Source of the DNA: JAPOXK01 sp965220315
GTDB lineage: Bacteria; Chloroflexota; Dehalococcoidia; Bin125
Direction: 5' to 3'
Length of the DNA stretch: 64,000 bases
Assembly (NCBI GenBank): GCA_965220315.1
Contig: CBDCPP010000001.1
Span: forward strand, 620,001-684,000
Shown: one piece after another, positions 26,034 through 34,164 of the stretch
How the letters are laid out: each line of letters opens with the position of its first letter
Numbering within the stretch: the first letter of the stretch is position 1
The notes under the pieces: generated by a model
What the model was told of the DNA's origin: nothing
Seen by the model: only the letters and a program-made list of their open reading frames with translations
Database searches by the model: none
Made by a program: the position numbers and the translations under genes

Positions 26034-26540
26034 ATGACTGTCTTATCGGTGCGAGTGCTACCCACCGATGCCACTGTGCTGCGGCGCAAGGCCAACAAGA
26101 TCAGCCGCATCGACGCATCAATCCAGAGACTGATCGACGACATGATCGAATCGATGCATGCAGCGGAGGGAGTTGGTATCGCCGCCCCTCAGGTCGGTGT
26201 TTCTCTGCGAGTGGTCGTGATCGGACTGCCGGACGAAGAGCCATTCGCGCTGATCAATCCAGAGATCGTGAAGCGATCGGGGGCGCGCCGCATCTTTGAG
26301 GGTTGCCTGAGCGTGCCCGGCTATCGCGGGGAGATCCAACGCTCAGTGAAAGTGGTCGTCAAAGGCCTGAATCGTGAAGGGAAAGAGACTCGGGTGAAAG
26401 CGGAAGACAACCTGCTCGCGCAGGCTCTTGAGCACGAGATTGATCATATCAACGGCACGATTTATATCGATCACTTGGAAGCGATGGATGACCTTTATAC
26501 GTTGGAGGAGCTGGCGCGTATGAATGAGGACGGAGAGTGA
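26034..26540 (+). CDS. def: Peptide deformylase
   Basis: Fe2+/Zn2+ metalloenzyme removing the N-terminal formyl group from nascent proteins. All three motifs are intact: GVGIAAPQ (46-53), EGCLSVPGYRG with metal ligand C91, and LEHEIDHINGTIYID with H134, E135 and H138. At 168 residues it is normal; the C-terminal acidic helix resembles type 1 bacterial enzymes. The ATG at 26034 is preceded by GGAGG; the longer open frame lacks this. It is the fifth gene in the mogA-secF block. Confidence 0.97.
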   Translation: MTVLSVRVLPTDATVLRRKANKISRIDASIQRLIDDMIESMHAAEGVGIAAPQVGVSLRVVVIGLPDEEPFALINPEIVKRSGARRIFEGCLSVPGYRGEIQRSVKVVVKGLNREGKETRVKAEDNLLAQALEHEIDHINGTIYIDHLEAMDDLYTLEELARMNEDGE

Positions 26541-26580
26541 GACGCACGTGGTGCAGGCGCTGCGCTCTCCAGTTCTAGCT

Positions 26581-26619
26581 CCCGGACTAGCCTTGCGGCC
26601 AGCTATCCCGCAAGCCGGG
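26581..26619 (+). other. Imperfect hairpin between def and yajC
   Basis: CTTGCGG (26592-26598) pairs with CCGCAAG (26608-26614), and the flanking CCCGG (26581-26585) pairs with CCGGG (26615-26619). A 6-base bulge lies on the left arm only. No T-run follows, so it is not a typical terminator. It could attenuate transcription or set an mRNA end between def and yajC. Confidence 0.35.
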
Positions 26620-26668
26620 CACGCTAACGCTAGGCTGAACTTGCACACGGCTTAAGGGAGACCGTGCT

Positions 26669-27025
26669 ATGGCCGAAGTTATTCTCATCACAGTCCTCGT
26701 GGTTCTGCTCTTTTTTATCTTCTTCGTGCGCCCGGCGCGCTCTGAGCAACGCCGGCGGCGCCGAGACTTAAATGCGCTTCGCGTTGGTGATGAAATTCTC
26801 ACGACGGGGGGGTTCATCGCGACCGTCGATGCGGTCGAAACGCCCCCGGACGGTCCCATGATCCTTTACCTACGACTCGGCGATGAGTTTGTGGTGCGCG
26901 CTCGGAGTTCTGCGGTGGCGGAGCTGATCCGCGCGGTCGACGCGACAGACCGAGCGGTGCCAGATCGCGAACGTGATTTCAATGCCTCAGTGCCTGGTCT
27001 TTCGTCTCGTGACTCCCGTTCATGA
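26669..27025 (+). CDS. yajC: Preprotein translocase subunit YajC
   Basis: Accessory membrane subunit of the SecDF-YajC complex. One N-terminal transmembrane helix (about 3-21) leads into RPARSEQRRRRRDLNALRVGDEILTTGGFIATV, whose basic stretch and VGDxILTTGG loop are diagnostic. Its 118 residues are normal, with a charged C-terminal tail. ATG follows a GGGAGA ribosome-binding site. It directly precedes secD and secF in the standard order. Confidence 0.95.
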   Translation: MAEVILITVLVVLLFFIFFVRPARSEQRRRRRDLNALRVGDEILTTGGFIATVDAVETPPDGPMILYLRLGDEFVVRARSSAVAELIRAVDATDRAVPDRERDFNASVPGLSSRDSRS

Positions 27026-27081
27026 TCGCAAGCTCAGGGGTTCGTATCATGCGCGAGAGGTTTGGGCGGTGATCAAGCGCA

Positions 27082-28788
27082 GTGCGTAGTCGGCAGAACC
27101 AGATCGCGTTCGTAGTGATCGCCGCAGTTACTGTCTTCGGCGTGATCGTCACGTGGCCAGGGAATCCAAGCCAATATCTGCCGAACTTTATCCCCTGGCC
27201 GAGCGGGAATGGGATCGATGTGGGGGGATTTGAGCGTGAAGAGTTCCGGTTAGGGCTGGACTTGGCCGGAGGCGTTTCGGTCACGCTGGAGGCGACAGGC
27301 ACATCTTTACTGGTCCGGCCAGGCGAATCACTCGAGCGGTTCGCTGAACGTAACGGCGCCGACATTGATGACCTAGTGGAACTCAACCGCGAACTTGGCT
27401 CGGTTGATTCGGTGGACTACTCCCGTCCGCTTCCGGGGGAGATCGCCCGCCTCACGCTTCCGCTCACATTGGAGGGCGAGGAGCTGGAGTCAGCCGTGCA
27501 GCAGGCGCGCGAAATCATTGAGCAGCGCGTCAGCGGTTTCGGTGTCTCCGAGGCCGAGGTCACTTCTCTGGGCAGCGATCGCCTCAACGTCCAGATCCCC
27601 GGCGTCACTGGAGAGGAAGCTGCGGATCTGGTGGGGTCTGTCGCGCTGCTGGAGTTTCGTGAGCGTGACCCGTTTGTGGTCAGCCAGCCGAGGCCGCCAA
27701 CACCGATCCAAATCCGCAACACGTTGGCGGATTCATTCCAGGAGCCGACGCTTGTGGTGCCGCCCCGCATTGCTACCTTCGCCGTGACTGACTTGGACTT
27801 AGACGTCATCGTGGCGGGCGATGGCTCGCGTTGGATCCCGGCGATCGGGCGCAATGTGCTGGGAGACGAGCAGCAGCTGACAGGCGAGTTCCTCATCGCG
27901 GATTCGATCCAGCGCATCCTTGACCAGGGCCAGCCAGCGCTTACGTTCCGCTTCGATGATGAGGGCGCCCGGCTATTCGAGCAGATCACCCGTCGTCTTG
28001 TGCAGGGACAAGAACCACTCGGGATCTTCTTGGACGGCCAACTGGTGAGTGCGCCGCTTGTCAGGGCAGTTATTTCAGATCGGGGCGTGATCAGCGGTCT
28101 AACGGAGACCGAAGCAACCGTGCTCCGCCGTCAGTTGCGGGCTGGTTCACTGCCGCTCAATCTCAGCGTGATCCAGGAAACGGAAGTTTCGGCCACGTTA
28201 GGGAAAGACTCGGTGGTGGACACGGTGCAAGCGGGACTTGTCGCGTTCTTGGCGATCATCTTGTTCATGGTCGTCTATTACCGGCTGCCAGGAGCACTTG
28301 GTGCCTTGGCACTAGTCGTATACGCGGTGGTGGTGATGACGACATTCAAGCTCGTGCCGGTTACGCTCACGCTGGCCGGGATCGCGGGGTTTGTTCTGTC
28401 ACTCGGGCTCGCTGTCGACGGCAACATCCTGATCTTCGAGCGGATGCGGGAAGAACTGCGATTGGGGCGCAACCTCTCCCGATCTATCGATATTGGTTTC
28501 AAACGCGCCTGGCCCGCAATCCGCGATTCCAACGTGTCGACGCTAATCACAGTCGCAATCCTGTACTTCTTCGGCGATCAGTTCAATGCCAATCTGATCA
28601 AGTCTTTCGCGGTCACATTGTTCATCGGCACGATCTTCAGCATGGTCTCTGCGCTCTTCGTGACGCGTACATTCCTCAACCTCACCGTGGGGATGGTGTC
28701 GGCGCGCCAGCCTGCGCTTTTGGGAGTGGAGCCACCGGAGCGTGGGGACTTGGTTTCCGACGCGACGCGGCTGGGTAGCGGAGACTGA
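27082..28788 (+). CDS. secD: Protein translocase subunit SecD with LysM-like insert
   Basis: RND-family subunit that uses the proton gradient to complete protein export. TM1 (about 7-25) is followed by LGLDLAGGVSVTLEA, then an unusual insert (77-127), then AREIIEQRVSGFGVSEAEV and the P1 domain. The membrane half contains GLVAFLAIILFMVVYYRLPG, SLGLAVDGNILIFERMREE with the functional Asp, and ISDRGVISG before TM2. The insert has LysM features (PGESLERFAERNGADIDDLVELN and a LPGEIARLTLP strand), which standard SecD proteins lack there. At 568 residues it is otherwise normal. The GTG start at 27082 has a poor ribosome-binding site. Confidence 0.95.
   Translation: MRSRQNQIAFVVIAAVTVFGVIVTWPGNPSQYLPNFIPWPSGNGIDVGGFEREEFRLGLDLAGGVSVTLEATGTSLLVRPGESLERFAERNGADIDDLVELNRELGSVDSVDYSRPLPGEIARLTLPLTLEGEELESAVQQAREIIEQRVSGFGVSEAEVTSLGSDRLNVQIPGVTGEEAADLVGSVALLEFRERDPFVVSQPRPPTPIQIRNTLADSFQEPTLVVPPRIATFAVTDLDLDVIVAGDGSRWIPAIGRNVLGDEQQLTGEFLIADSIQRILDQGQPALTFRFDDEGARLFEQITRRLVQGQEPLGIFLDGQLVSAPLVRAVISDRGVISGLTETEATVLRRQLRAGSLPLNLSVIQETEVSATLGKDSVVDTVQAGLVAFLAIILFMVVYYRLPGALGALALVVYAVVVMTTFKLVPVTLTLAGIAGFVLSLGLAVDGNILIFERMREELRLGRNLSRSIDIGFKRAWPAIRDSNVSTLITVAILYFFGDQFNANLIKSFAVTLFIGTIFSMVSALFVTRTFLNLTVGMVSARQPALLGVEPPERGDLVSDATRLGSGD
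27310..27462 (+). other. LysM-like module inside secD
   Basis: Codons 77-127 of secD encode VRPGESL, a helix ERFAERNG, a second helix DIDDLVELN and a closing LPGEIARLTLP strand. This is the beta-alpha-alpha-beta order and spacing of a LysM peptidoglycan-binding domain. It lies between the first beta strand after TM1 and the P1 base helix, so it would face outside the cytoplasm. Domain call is by eye. Confidence 0.55.
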
Positions 28789-28789
28789 G

Positions 28790-30013
28790 ATGTCGCTACG
28801 CGCCACCGCTGGGGCGATGATCGACTTTGTTGGTTGGCGGCGCTATTTCGGGCTGATCTCAATCGGACTCCTTGCTCCGTGTATCGCGGCGCTCGCAATC
28901 TGGCAGTTCACTCCGGGGATCGATTTCGTGGGTGGCGTGGAGATCGAGACGCGTTTTGTGCGCAGCGTGACTGCAGAAGACGTAGTGGCGGCGGTCGAAG
29001 ACTTGGAGGTTGAATATCACGATCTGGCGGTCGATGTAGGTGAGGGGAAGGCAGGGGCTTTCAGCATCACCTATGCGTCCCGTGCACTGAGTGATCCTGA
29101 GGCCTTGGTTGTTGCTCAAGAGGATCGGCTCAGCGAGCGGTTGGCGCCGGTAAGGTTTGTGGATGTATTCAGCACAGATACCTCGATCGAGGTTGAGGTG
29201 TGGTTCCCAGCGGATGTGACGCAGGAGCAGGTACGTGAAGCACTGAGCGCGATCGGGCAAGGGAACGCGCGCGTCCAGCCTACGGAAGCGCAGACCCTCA
29301 AGATCCGCTTACAGGAGCGAGATGATGGTGATACTGCGGCGCTGCGAGATGAAGCCTTGGCCGTACTCGAAGCGGACGTGGGGCCGATCGCAGTCTTGCA
29401 GTCCGCTCTCGTGTCTGGGGTGCTCAGTTCAGAGATCGCGCGCGACGCGGGAATCGCAGTGGCGGTCGCGGCGGTGGCGATTCTGATCTATATCAGCTTG
29501 GCGTTCCGCCGCCTCCCTAAGCCACTGCTCTATGGAATGGCGGCGCTGATCGCTTTGGCCCATGATGTCACGATCGTTACGGGAATCTTTGCGATTCTCG
29601 GCCGGGTGTCCGACTACGAAGTCAACGCAATGTTTGTGACGGCGCTGCTCGCTGTTATTGGCTACAGCGTGAACGACACGATTGTCGTATTCGACCGTAT
29701 CCGCGAACTCCTACTAGAGGAGCGAGGGGGGATTCGTGCGAGCGTGAATGCTGCGATCACCCAGACCCTGGGGCGGTCTCTCAACACCTCGATCACGTTA
29801 GTCGTCGCACTGATCGCGCTGTTCCTGATCGGGGGCGTCACGATTCGGCCGTTCGTGCTGGTGCTGTTGGTTGGGGCCGTGGCGGGGACCTACTCTTCGA
29901 TCGCGGTAGCTAGCCAGATCGTTGTTCTGTGGGAGGAAGGTTCGATCCAGCGTCGACTTTTCTTCCTGCGCGACGACGGCGAGAGCGTGCAAGCAGGGCG
30001 TTCGCCTGCCTAG
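28790..30013 (+). CDS. secF: Protein translocase subunit SecF
   Basis: Partner of SecD in the SecDF export motor. TM1 (about 20-38) leads to PGIDFVGGVEIETRF. The first extracytoplasmic domain follows. The membrane half has AIAVAVAAVAILIYISLAFR, IALAHDVTIVTGIFAILG, and IGYSVNDTIVVFDRIRE, the SecF signature. LGRSLNTSITLVVALIALFLIGG and VGAVAGTYSSIAVASQIVV close the bundle. Its 407 residues exceed the usual about 300-320 because the extracytoplasmic region is enlarged (about 45-210). It starts one base after the secD stop, and its end overlaps the convergent selB by 4 bases. Confidence 0.95.
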   Translation: MSLRATAGAMIDFVGWRRYFGLISIGLLAPCIAALAIWQFTPGIDFVGGVEIETRFVRSVTAEDVVAAVEDLEVEYHDLAVDVGEGKAGAFSITYASRALSDPEALVVAQEDRLSERLAPVRFVDVFSTDTSIEVEVWFPADVTQEQVREALSAIGQGNARVQPTEAQTLKIRLQERDDGDTAALRDEALAVLEADVGPIAVLQSALVSGVLSSEIARDAGIAVAVAAVAILIYISLAFRRLPKPLLYGMAALIALAHDVTIVTGIFAILGRVSDYEVNAMFVTALLAVIGYSVNDTIVVFDRIRELLLEERGGIRASVNAAITQTLGRSLNTSITLVVALIALFLIGGVTIRPFVLVLLVGAVAGTYSSIAVASQIVVLWEEGSIQRRLFFLRDDGESVQAGRSPA

Positions 30014-31902
30014 TGTTCCGCTCGCGCTTTTTTCGTTGCTTCGCGCAGAATGCGAACATCGCCCACGCGCCGCGTAATGCGACGCCGGTCGAGGTCTTCA
30101 AGGATCGCCTGGGCGTACTTGCGACTTGTACGCAACAGGTCACGTACCTCCGCTAGTGTGATCTTCCCGCGTTCCGCTAGTGCGGTGGTGATCCGAGCCA
30201 TAATCGCCTCGTGTTCCTCGGGATCGAAGTACAGTCCCTCCCCTACGCGCACAATCTCCCCGTTCGCTTCCATGTAGCTGAGCAGTTCAGGCTCAATGGT
30301 GCTGCTAGTCGGCGGCTGCGTGCCGCCGTTGCGTAATGCCGCACGGAAACGGTCGGCTGTCTCGCGCTGATCCTCGCTGAGTGCCACGGTGCGGTCGGGC
30401 AAGTCGAGTGCACTGCCACGCACGACTAGTGCACCGCGATGTACGAAGGATTGCTCTAGCGCCGCGTAGGTCTTCGCTGAGTGGCCGAGGCGGCTGCGTA
30501 GCTCCTCTCGTGGGATCCCAGGACGGAGCGGATGATCGTTGACGAACGCGTGAACAAAGCCGCGCGCGCGCTCCACGAGCGCTGTATGGCCCTTGATGGT
30601 GATGAGGAGGCTGGCGTCATGGAGAGGCCCTTCGCCGAGGTGCACGATCGTCTCATCCGCTACCTGACGCTCGACGGCATCGTGCAGCGTGCGCGCTTCC
30701 AGTTCGCTCCGGCGACCTAGCTCTGCTAGCGGCGCTGGCTCAATCCGTTGGAGGTGGGTGAGCACTGTTTTATCCGCTTCCCCAGCCAGGAGTTGCTCCA
30801 GCGCGGCAGTGGTCGCCGGATCATTGCGGCGATGCCGGCGCGCTCGGGAGTCGACCACTCGTCCACCGCCGATTGTTGTGTCGGTGGTCCGCAGGATGAA
30901 AAAGTCGTCGCGCGCGACAGCGACAGGTTCGTCTAGTCGGATCTGTGCCCAGCCGGCGGTGCCGCGCTCTAGATGATCGTCTTCCAGCAGGCGAATGCGA
31001 GCTTGGGCCTCGGCGGCGCCGCAGTGGAAGCTGACGCGGGCATTGTGCTTGATCGATCGAGGCGCGTCCGTAGTGACACGTAATCGTACGTCGATAGCGG
31101 TGGTGGGTTGGAGCCAGCCCGGCGTTGTAAGGACGGTGCCGCGAGGCAACTCGCCTGTCGAGACGCCGCTCAGATTGACCGCTGTACGGGTCCCTGGTTC
31201 TGCCGCGTCGACATTGCGTCCGTGGTTTTGTAAGCCTCGCACACGTGCCTGAATCCCGCCCGGTACCAGCGCGACATGGTCGCCGACATGCAGGACTCCA
31301 TCAATGAGTGTTCCAGTCACTACCGTGCCGAACCCGCTGATGGTGAAGGCGCGATCGATCGGAAGACGCGGACGTCCCACATCACGTTTAGGCGGTAAGT
31401 GCTCAAGGGCCTCGCCGAGTGCAGTCCGGAGGGCAGCCAACCCCTCGCCAGTCTCGCCGGAGCAGCGGACGATCGACGATCCACTGAGCGAGGTTTTCGC
31501 GATCGTTTCATGCACCTCAGCTTCAACTAAATCGATCCAGTCACGGTCGACGAGATCTTTCTTGGTGAGCGCAACAACGCCGTGTCCGACCTCCAGAAGG
31601 TCGAGAATCGCGAGGTGCTCCCGTGTTTGAGGCATTACCCCTTCGTCGGCTGCAACGACAAGCAACGCGAGGTCGATCCCGCCCACGCCGGCGAGCATGT
31701 TCTTGATGAAGCGCTCGTGGCCCGGTACGTCGACGATGCTGACTTCCCGGCCGCTGGGCAGCGTGAGCCAAGCGAAGCCGAGATCGATGGTAAGACCGCG
31801 CGTCTTCTCTTCGGCCAGACGATCCGGGTCGATGCCGGTAAGCGCGCGGACCAGTCGGCTTTTACCGTGGTCGACATGGCCGGCAGTGCCGATGACGTAC
31901 AT
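30010..31902 (-). CDS. selB: Selenocysteine-specific elongation factor SelB
   Basis: GTPase delivering Sec-tRNA(Sec) to UGA codons with a SECIS element. Residues 1-170 form an EF-Tu-like G domain: GTAGHVDHGKSRLVRALTG, DVPGHERFI, and TKKDLVD as the NKxD equivalent. EF-Tu-like domains 2 and 3 (about 170-340) contain RAFTISGFGTVVTGTL, typical of SelB. The C-terminal half (about 370-630) holds winged-helix repeats that bind mRNA. Its 630 residues match bacterial SelB. No selA, selD, tRNA-Sec or obvious selenoprotein gene is visible in the window. It is divergent from the histone-deacetylase-like gene and converges on secF with a 4-base overlap. Confidence 0.96.
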   Translation of the reverse strand: MYVIGTAGHVDHGKSRLVRALTGIDPDRLAEEKTRGLTIDLGFAWLTLPSGREVSIVDVPGHERFIKNMLAGVGGIDLALLVVAADEGVMPQTREHLAILDLLEVGHGVVALTKKDLVDRDWIDLVEAEVHETIAKTSLSGSSIVRCSGETGEGLAALRTALGEALEHLPPKRDVGRPRLPIDRAFTISGFGTVVTGTLIDGVLHVGDHVALVPGGIQARVRGLQNHGRNVDAAEPGTRTAVNLSGVSTGELPRGTVLTTPGWLQPTTAIDVRLRVTTDAPRSIKHNARVSFHCGAAEAQARIRLLEDDHLERGTAGWAQIRLDEPVAVARDDFFILRTTDTTIGGGRVVDSRARRHRRNDPATTAALEQLLAGEADKTVLTHLQRIEPAPLAELGRRSELEARTLHDAVERQVADETIVHLGEGPLHDASLLITIKGHTALVERARGFVHAFVNDHPLRPGIPREELRSRLGHSAKTYAALEQSFVHRGALVVRGSALDLPDRTVALSEDQRETADRFRAALRNGGTQPPTSSTIEPELLSYMEANGEIVRVGEGLYFDPEEHEAIMARITTALAERGKITLAEVRDLLRTSRKYAQAILEDLDRRRITRRVGDVRILREATKKARAEH

Positions 31903-31949
31903 GCGCGCTTCAGGCTAGCAGTGGCATCGGGGAGCTGGCGTCTCCGTGT

Positions 31950-31955
31950 TAGCAT
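31950..31955 (+). promoter_or_regulatory. Putative leaderless -10 box of HDAC-like gene
   Basis: TAGCAT ends 7 bases before the GTG at 31963, with no ribosome-binding site between. A start at the codon itself is therefore likely. On the opposite strand TAGCCT (31912-31917) lies 9 bases before the selB ATG and may serve that gene. Confidence 0.4.
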
Positions 31956-31962
31956 CGTGGGC

Positions 31963-33048
31963 GTGGCACCCTCGGTCATTAAAGTCGGGTTGCTGCGCGA
32001 TGCTCGCTTCCGTGATCATGAGCCGCCGCCGCCGCATCCCGAGCGTCCCCAGCGCCTCGTCGCGATCGACGCGGTGCTTGAGGCAGCCGGTCTACTAGAG
32101 CGAGTCGTGCCTATTGACGCAGTGGAAGCGTCAGAGGAGGCAATGCGGCGGGTACACTCCGACGCATTCCTTGCCTTGCTCGCCCGGGCCGATGCTGCTG
32201 CGCAGTCCCGACTGGTGACGCTGGATGCGGACACCTTTGTAAGCGCGGGCTCGTGGCGCGCTGCACGTCTCGCTTCGGGCGGAGTGCTGAGAGCCGCAGA
32301 GCGAGTCGCGCGAGGCGAGATCGAGTCAGCTTTCTGCCTTCCCCGCCCTCCAGGGCACCATGCAACTCGTGATCAGGCAATGGGGTTCTGCCTGACCAAT
32401 CACGTCGCGGTCGCGGCAGCGCAGCTCTTCGCTTCCGGCGCGGCCGACCGCGTAGCGATCGTCGATTTCGACGTTCATCACGGCAACGGGACGCAAGAGA
32501 TCTTCTGGGACGACCCGCGTCTACTCTATGTGAGCCTGCACCAGTTTCCGCACTATCCGGGCACGGGTGGGCTGGAAGAGACAGGCTATGGGGCTGCGTC
32601 CGGCACAACAATTAATCTCCCTTTACCGGCTGGGTGTGGCGACGGTGCCTACCTCCAGTGTTTCGACGAGGTGGTTTTGCCCGTATTGCGACGCTTTCAA
32701 CCATCAATGCTGTTGATCTCCGCTGGCTTCGATGCACACTGGCGTGACCCGCTGGCCGCTCAGAACCTCAGCGGCAACGGATACCGCGCGATCGCGCAAC
32801 GTCTTGCCTACGTCGCCGCGGAGCTGTGCGCTGGGCAGGTCTATGTGCTTGAAGGTGGCTATGACTTGGAAGCGATCGCTTGGGCAACGCGTCATTGTAT
32901 CGACGTGCTACTGGGCAATCCGCCCGCGGCGGATCCGGTGGGGTTACCGCCCGTGGAAGGCGAGCACGGTGAGCCTGATGTCTCAGCACTGATCGAGCGC
33001 GCCCAGTCGCTTTGTAAGCTTGCCCCGCTGCGAAAGGCACCCGCATGA
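31963..33048 (+). CDS. Histone deacetylase/AcuC-family amidohydrolase
   Basis: Zinc-dependent deacetylase of the arginase/HDAC fold; bacterial members act on acetylated proteins, polyamines or small amides. Class II-like features are HPERPQRLVAID near the N-terminus, LPRPPGHHA with the catalytic His pair, IVDFDVHHGNGTQEIFW with zinc ligands, LHQFPHYPGTG, and ISAGFDAHWRDPLA with the third ligand. VLEGGYDLEAIA closes the fold. Its 361 residues are typical. The open frame runs much further upstream through the start of selB; GTG 31963 (or 31957) is chosen because it follows TAGCAT by 7 bases. It overlaps the next gene by ATGA. The substrate is unknown. Confidence 0.92.
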   Translation: MAPSVIKVGLLRDARFRDHEPPPPHPERPQRLVAIDAVLEAAGLLERVVPIDAVEASEEAMRRVHSDAFLALLARADAAAQSRLVTLDADTFVSAGSWRAARLASGGVLRAAERVARGEIESAFCLPRPPGHHATRDQAMGFCLTNHVAVAAAQLFASGAADRVAIVDFDVHHGNGTQEIFWDDPRLLYVSLHQFPHYPGTGGLEETGYGAASGTTINLPLPAGCGDGAYLQCFDEVVLPVLRRFQPSMLLISAGFDAHWRDPLAAQNLSGNGYRAIAQRLAYVAAELCAGQVYVLEGGYDLEAIAWATRHCIDVLLGNPPAADPVGLPPVEGEHGEPDVSALIERAQSLCKLAPLRKAPA

Positions 33049-34034
33049 AGGCGATCGTGTTCGATGAGCCGGGCGAGGCAGAGGTCCTGCGCCTTGCTGA
33101 AGTTGACGACCCAGAGGCGGGAGATCAGGACTTGCTGGTCCGGGTGTATGCATCGGCACTCAACCGTGCGGACATCCTCCAGCGGCGCGGTCTCTACGCA
33201 CCGGGACCGGGCGCCTCGTTGATCTTAGGGTTGGAATTGGCGGGTGAGGTGCAGGCAGTCGGTAAGGACGTGAGGGCCTTTCGGCCGGGCGACCGCGTCT
33301 ACGGGCTGAGCGGAGGCGGCGGTTACGGTGAATTGGCGACTATCCACGAAGCTCTGGCACTACCTATTCCTGATGACTGGAGCTACCAGTACGCGGCAGC
33401 GATCACAGAGGTCTTCTACACCGCTCACGAAGTTCTGCGCACGCTCGGCCACCTCGCTGCGGGGGAACGCACGTTAATACATGCTGGCGGCAGCGGGGTC
33501 GGGGTCGCCGCCATCCAGATCGGTAAAGCGGTGGGAGCAGAGGTATTCGTTACAGCTGGCTCCGACGAGAAGTGCGGCCGCGCGCGTGGGTTGGGCGCGG
33601 ACGTGACGATTAACTACAAGCGCGAAGACTTCGCAGAAGTAGTGAGAGAGCGTACTGGAGGTAAAGGCATAGACGTGATCTTGGATGTGCTGGGCGCACC
33701 GTATTGGGAGCGTAACATCGCATCGCTCAATACAGCTGGTCGGCTAATTCTGGTAGGGCTGATGGGCGGGGCGAAGGTTGAGGCGAATCTAGGGTTGATC
33801 CTCTTTAGGCGGCTACAGGTGATCGGTACGGCGATGCGCTCGCAGCCTCTGGAGAATCGCGTTGCGATCACGCGGCGCTATCGGGAGTGGGTGGAGCCGC
33901 GTCTCATCAATGGAACATTCTGGCCGATCATCGACCGAGTATTCCCGCTTCGAGAGGCAGCGGCGGCCCACCGCTACATGGAAGCGAATAAGAACTTCGG
34001 CAAGATCGTCTTGGACGTGACTGGCGATGGCTAG
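33045..34034 (+). CDS. Zinc-independent quinone oxidoreductase (PIG3-like MDR)
   Basis: Medium-chain reductase, NADPH:quinone oxidoreductase/PIG3 branch. The GroES-like domain contains ALNRADILQRRGLY and ILGLELAGEV, and lacks the zinc-binding Cys/His set. The Rossmann domain has LIHAGGSGVGVAAIQIGKAVGA, then GADVTINYKREDF and LDVLGAPYWERN. RLILVGLMGGAK follows, and the terminal segment is AAAAHRYMEANKNFGKIVLDV. At 329 residues it is normal. Its ATG overlaps the HDAC-like gene stop (ATGA), implying translational coupling. The reaction partner in vivo is unknown; quinones or enones are typical. Confidence 0.93.
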   Translation: MKAIVFDEPGEAEVLRLAEVDDPEAGDQDLLVRVYASALNRADILQRRGLYAPGPGASLILGLELAGEVQAVGKDVRAFRPGDRVYGLSGGGGYGELATIHEALALPIPDDWSYQYAAAITEVFYTAHEVLRTLGHLAAGERTLIHAGGSGVGVAAIQIGKAVGAEVFVTAGSDEKCGRARGLGADVTINYKREDFAEVVRERTGGKGIDVILDVLGAPYWERNIASLNTAGRLILVGLMGGAKVEANLGLILFRRLQVIGTAMRSQPLENRVAITRRYREWVEPRLINGTFWPIIDRVFPLREAAAAHRYMEANKNFGKIVLDVTGDG

Positions 34035-34164
34035 CCTGACAGTCGACAGTCCAGACGGGATGCTCGCGGCCTCTTTGGGGTTGTAAACGCCGCGTCAGTC
34101 AGCTGCTTAGATATGGGCGATATCAAGCGCTCTCTCCGCGACGCATGATGCCAAGCCGATACGC

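Noticed and set aside
31582..31962. Upstream extension of the HDAC-like gene
   Set aside because: It is antisense to the conserved G domain of selB and has no HDAC similarity.
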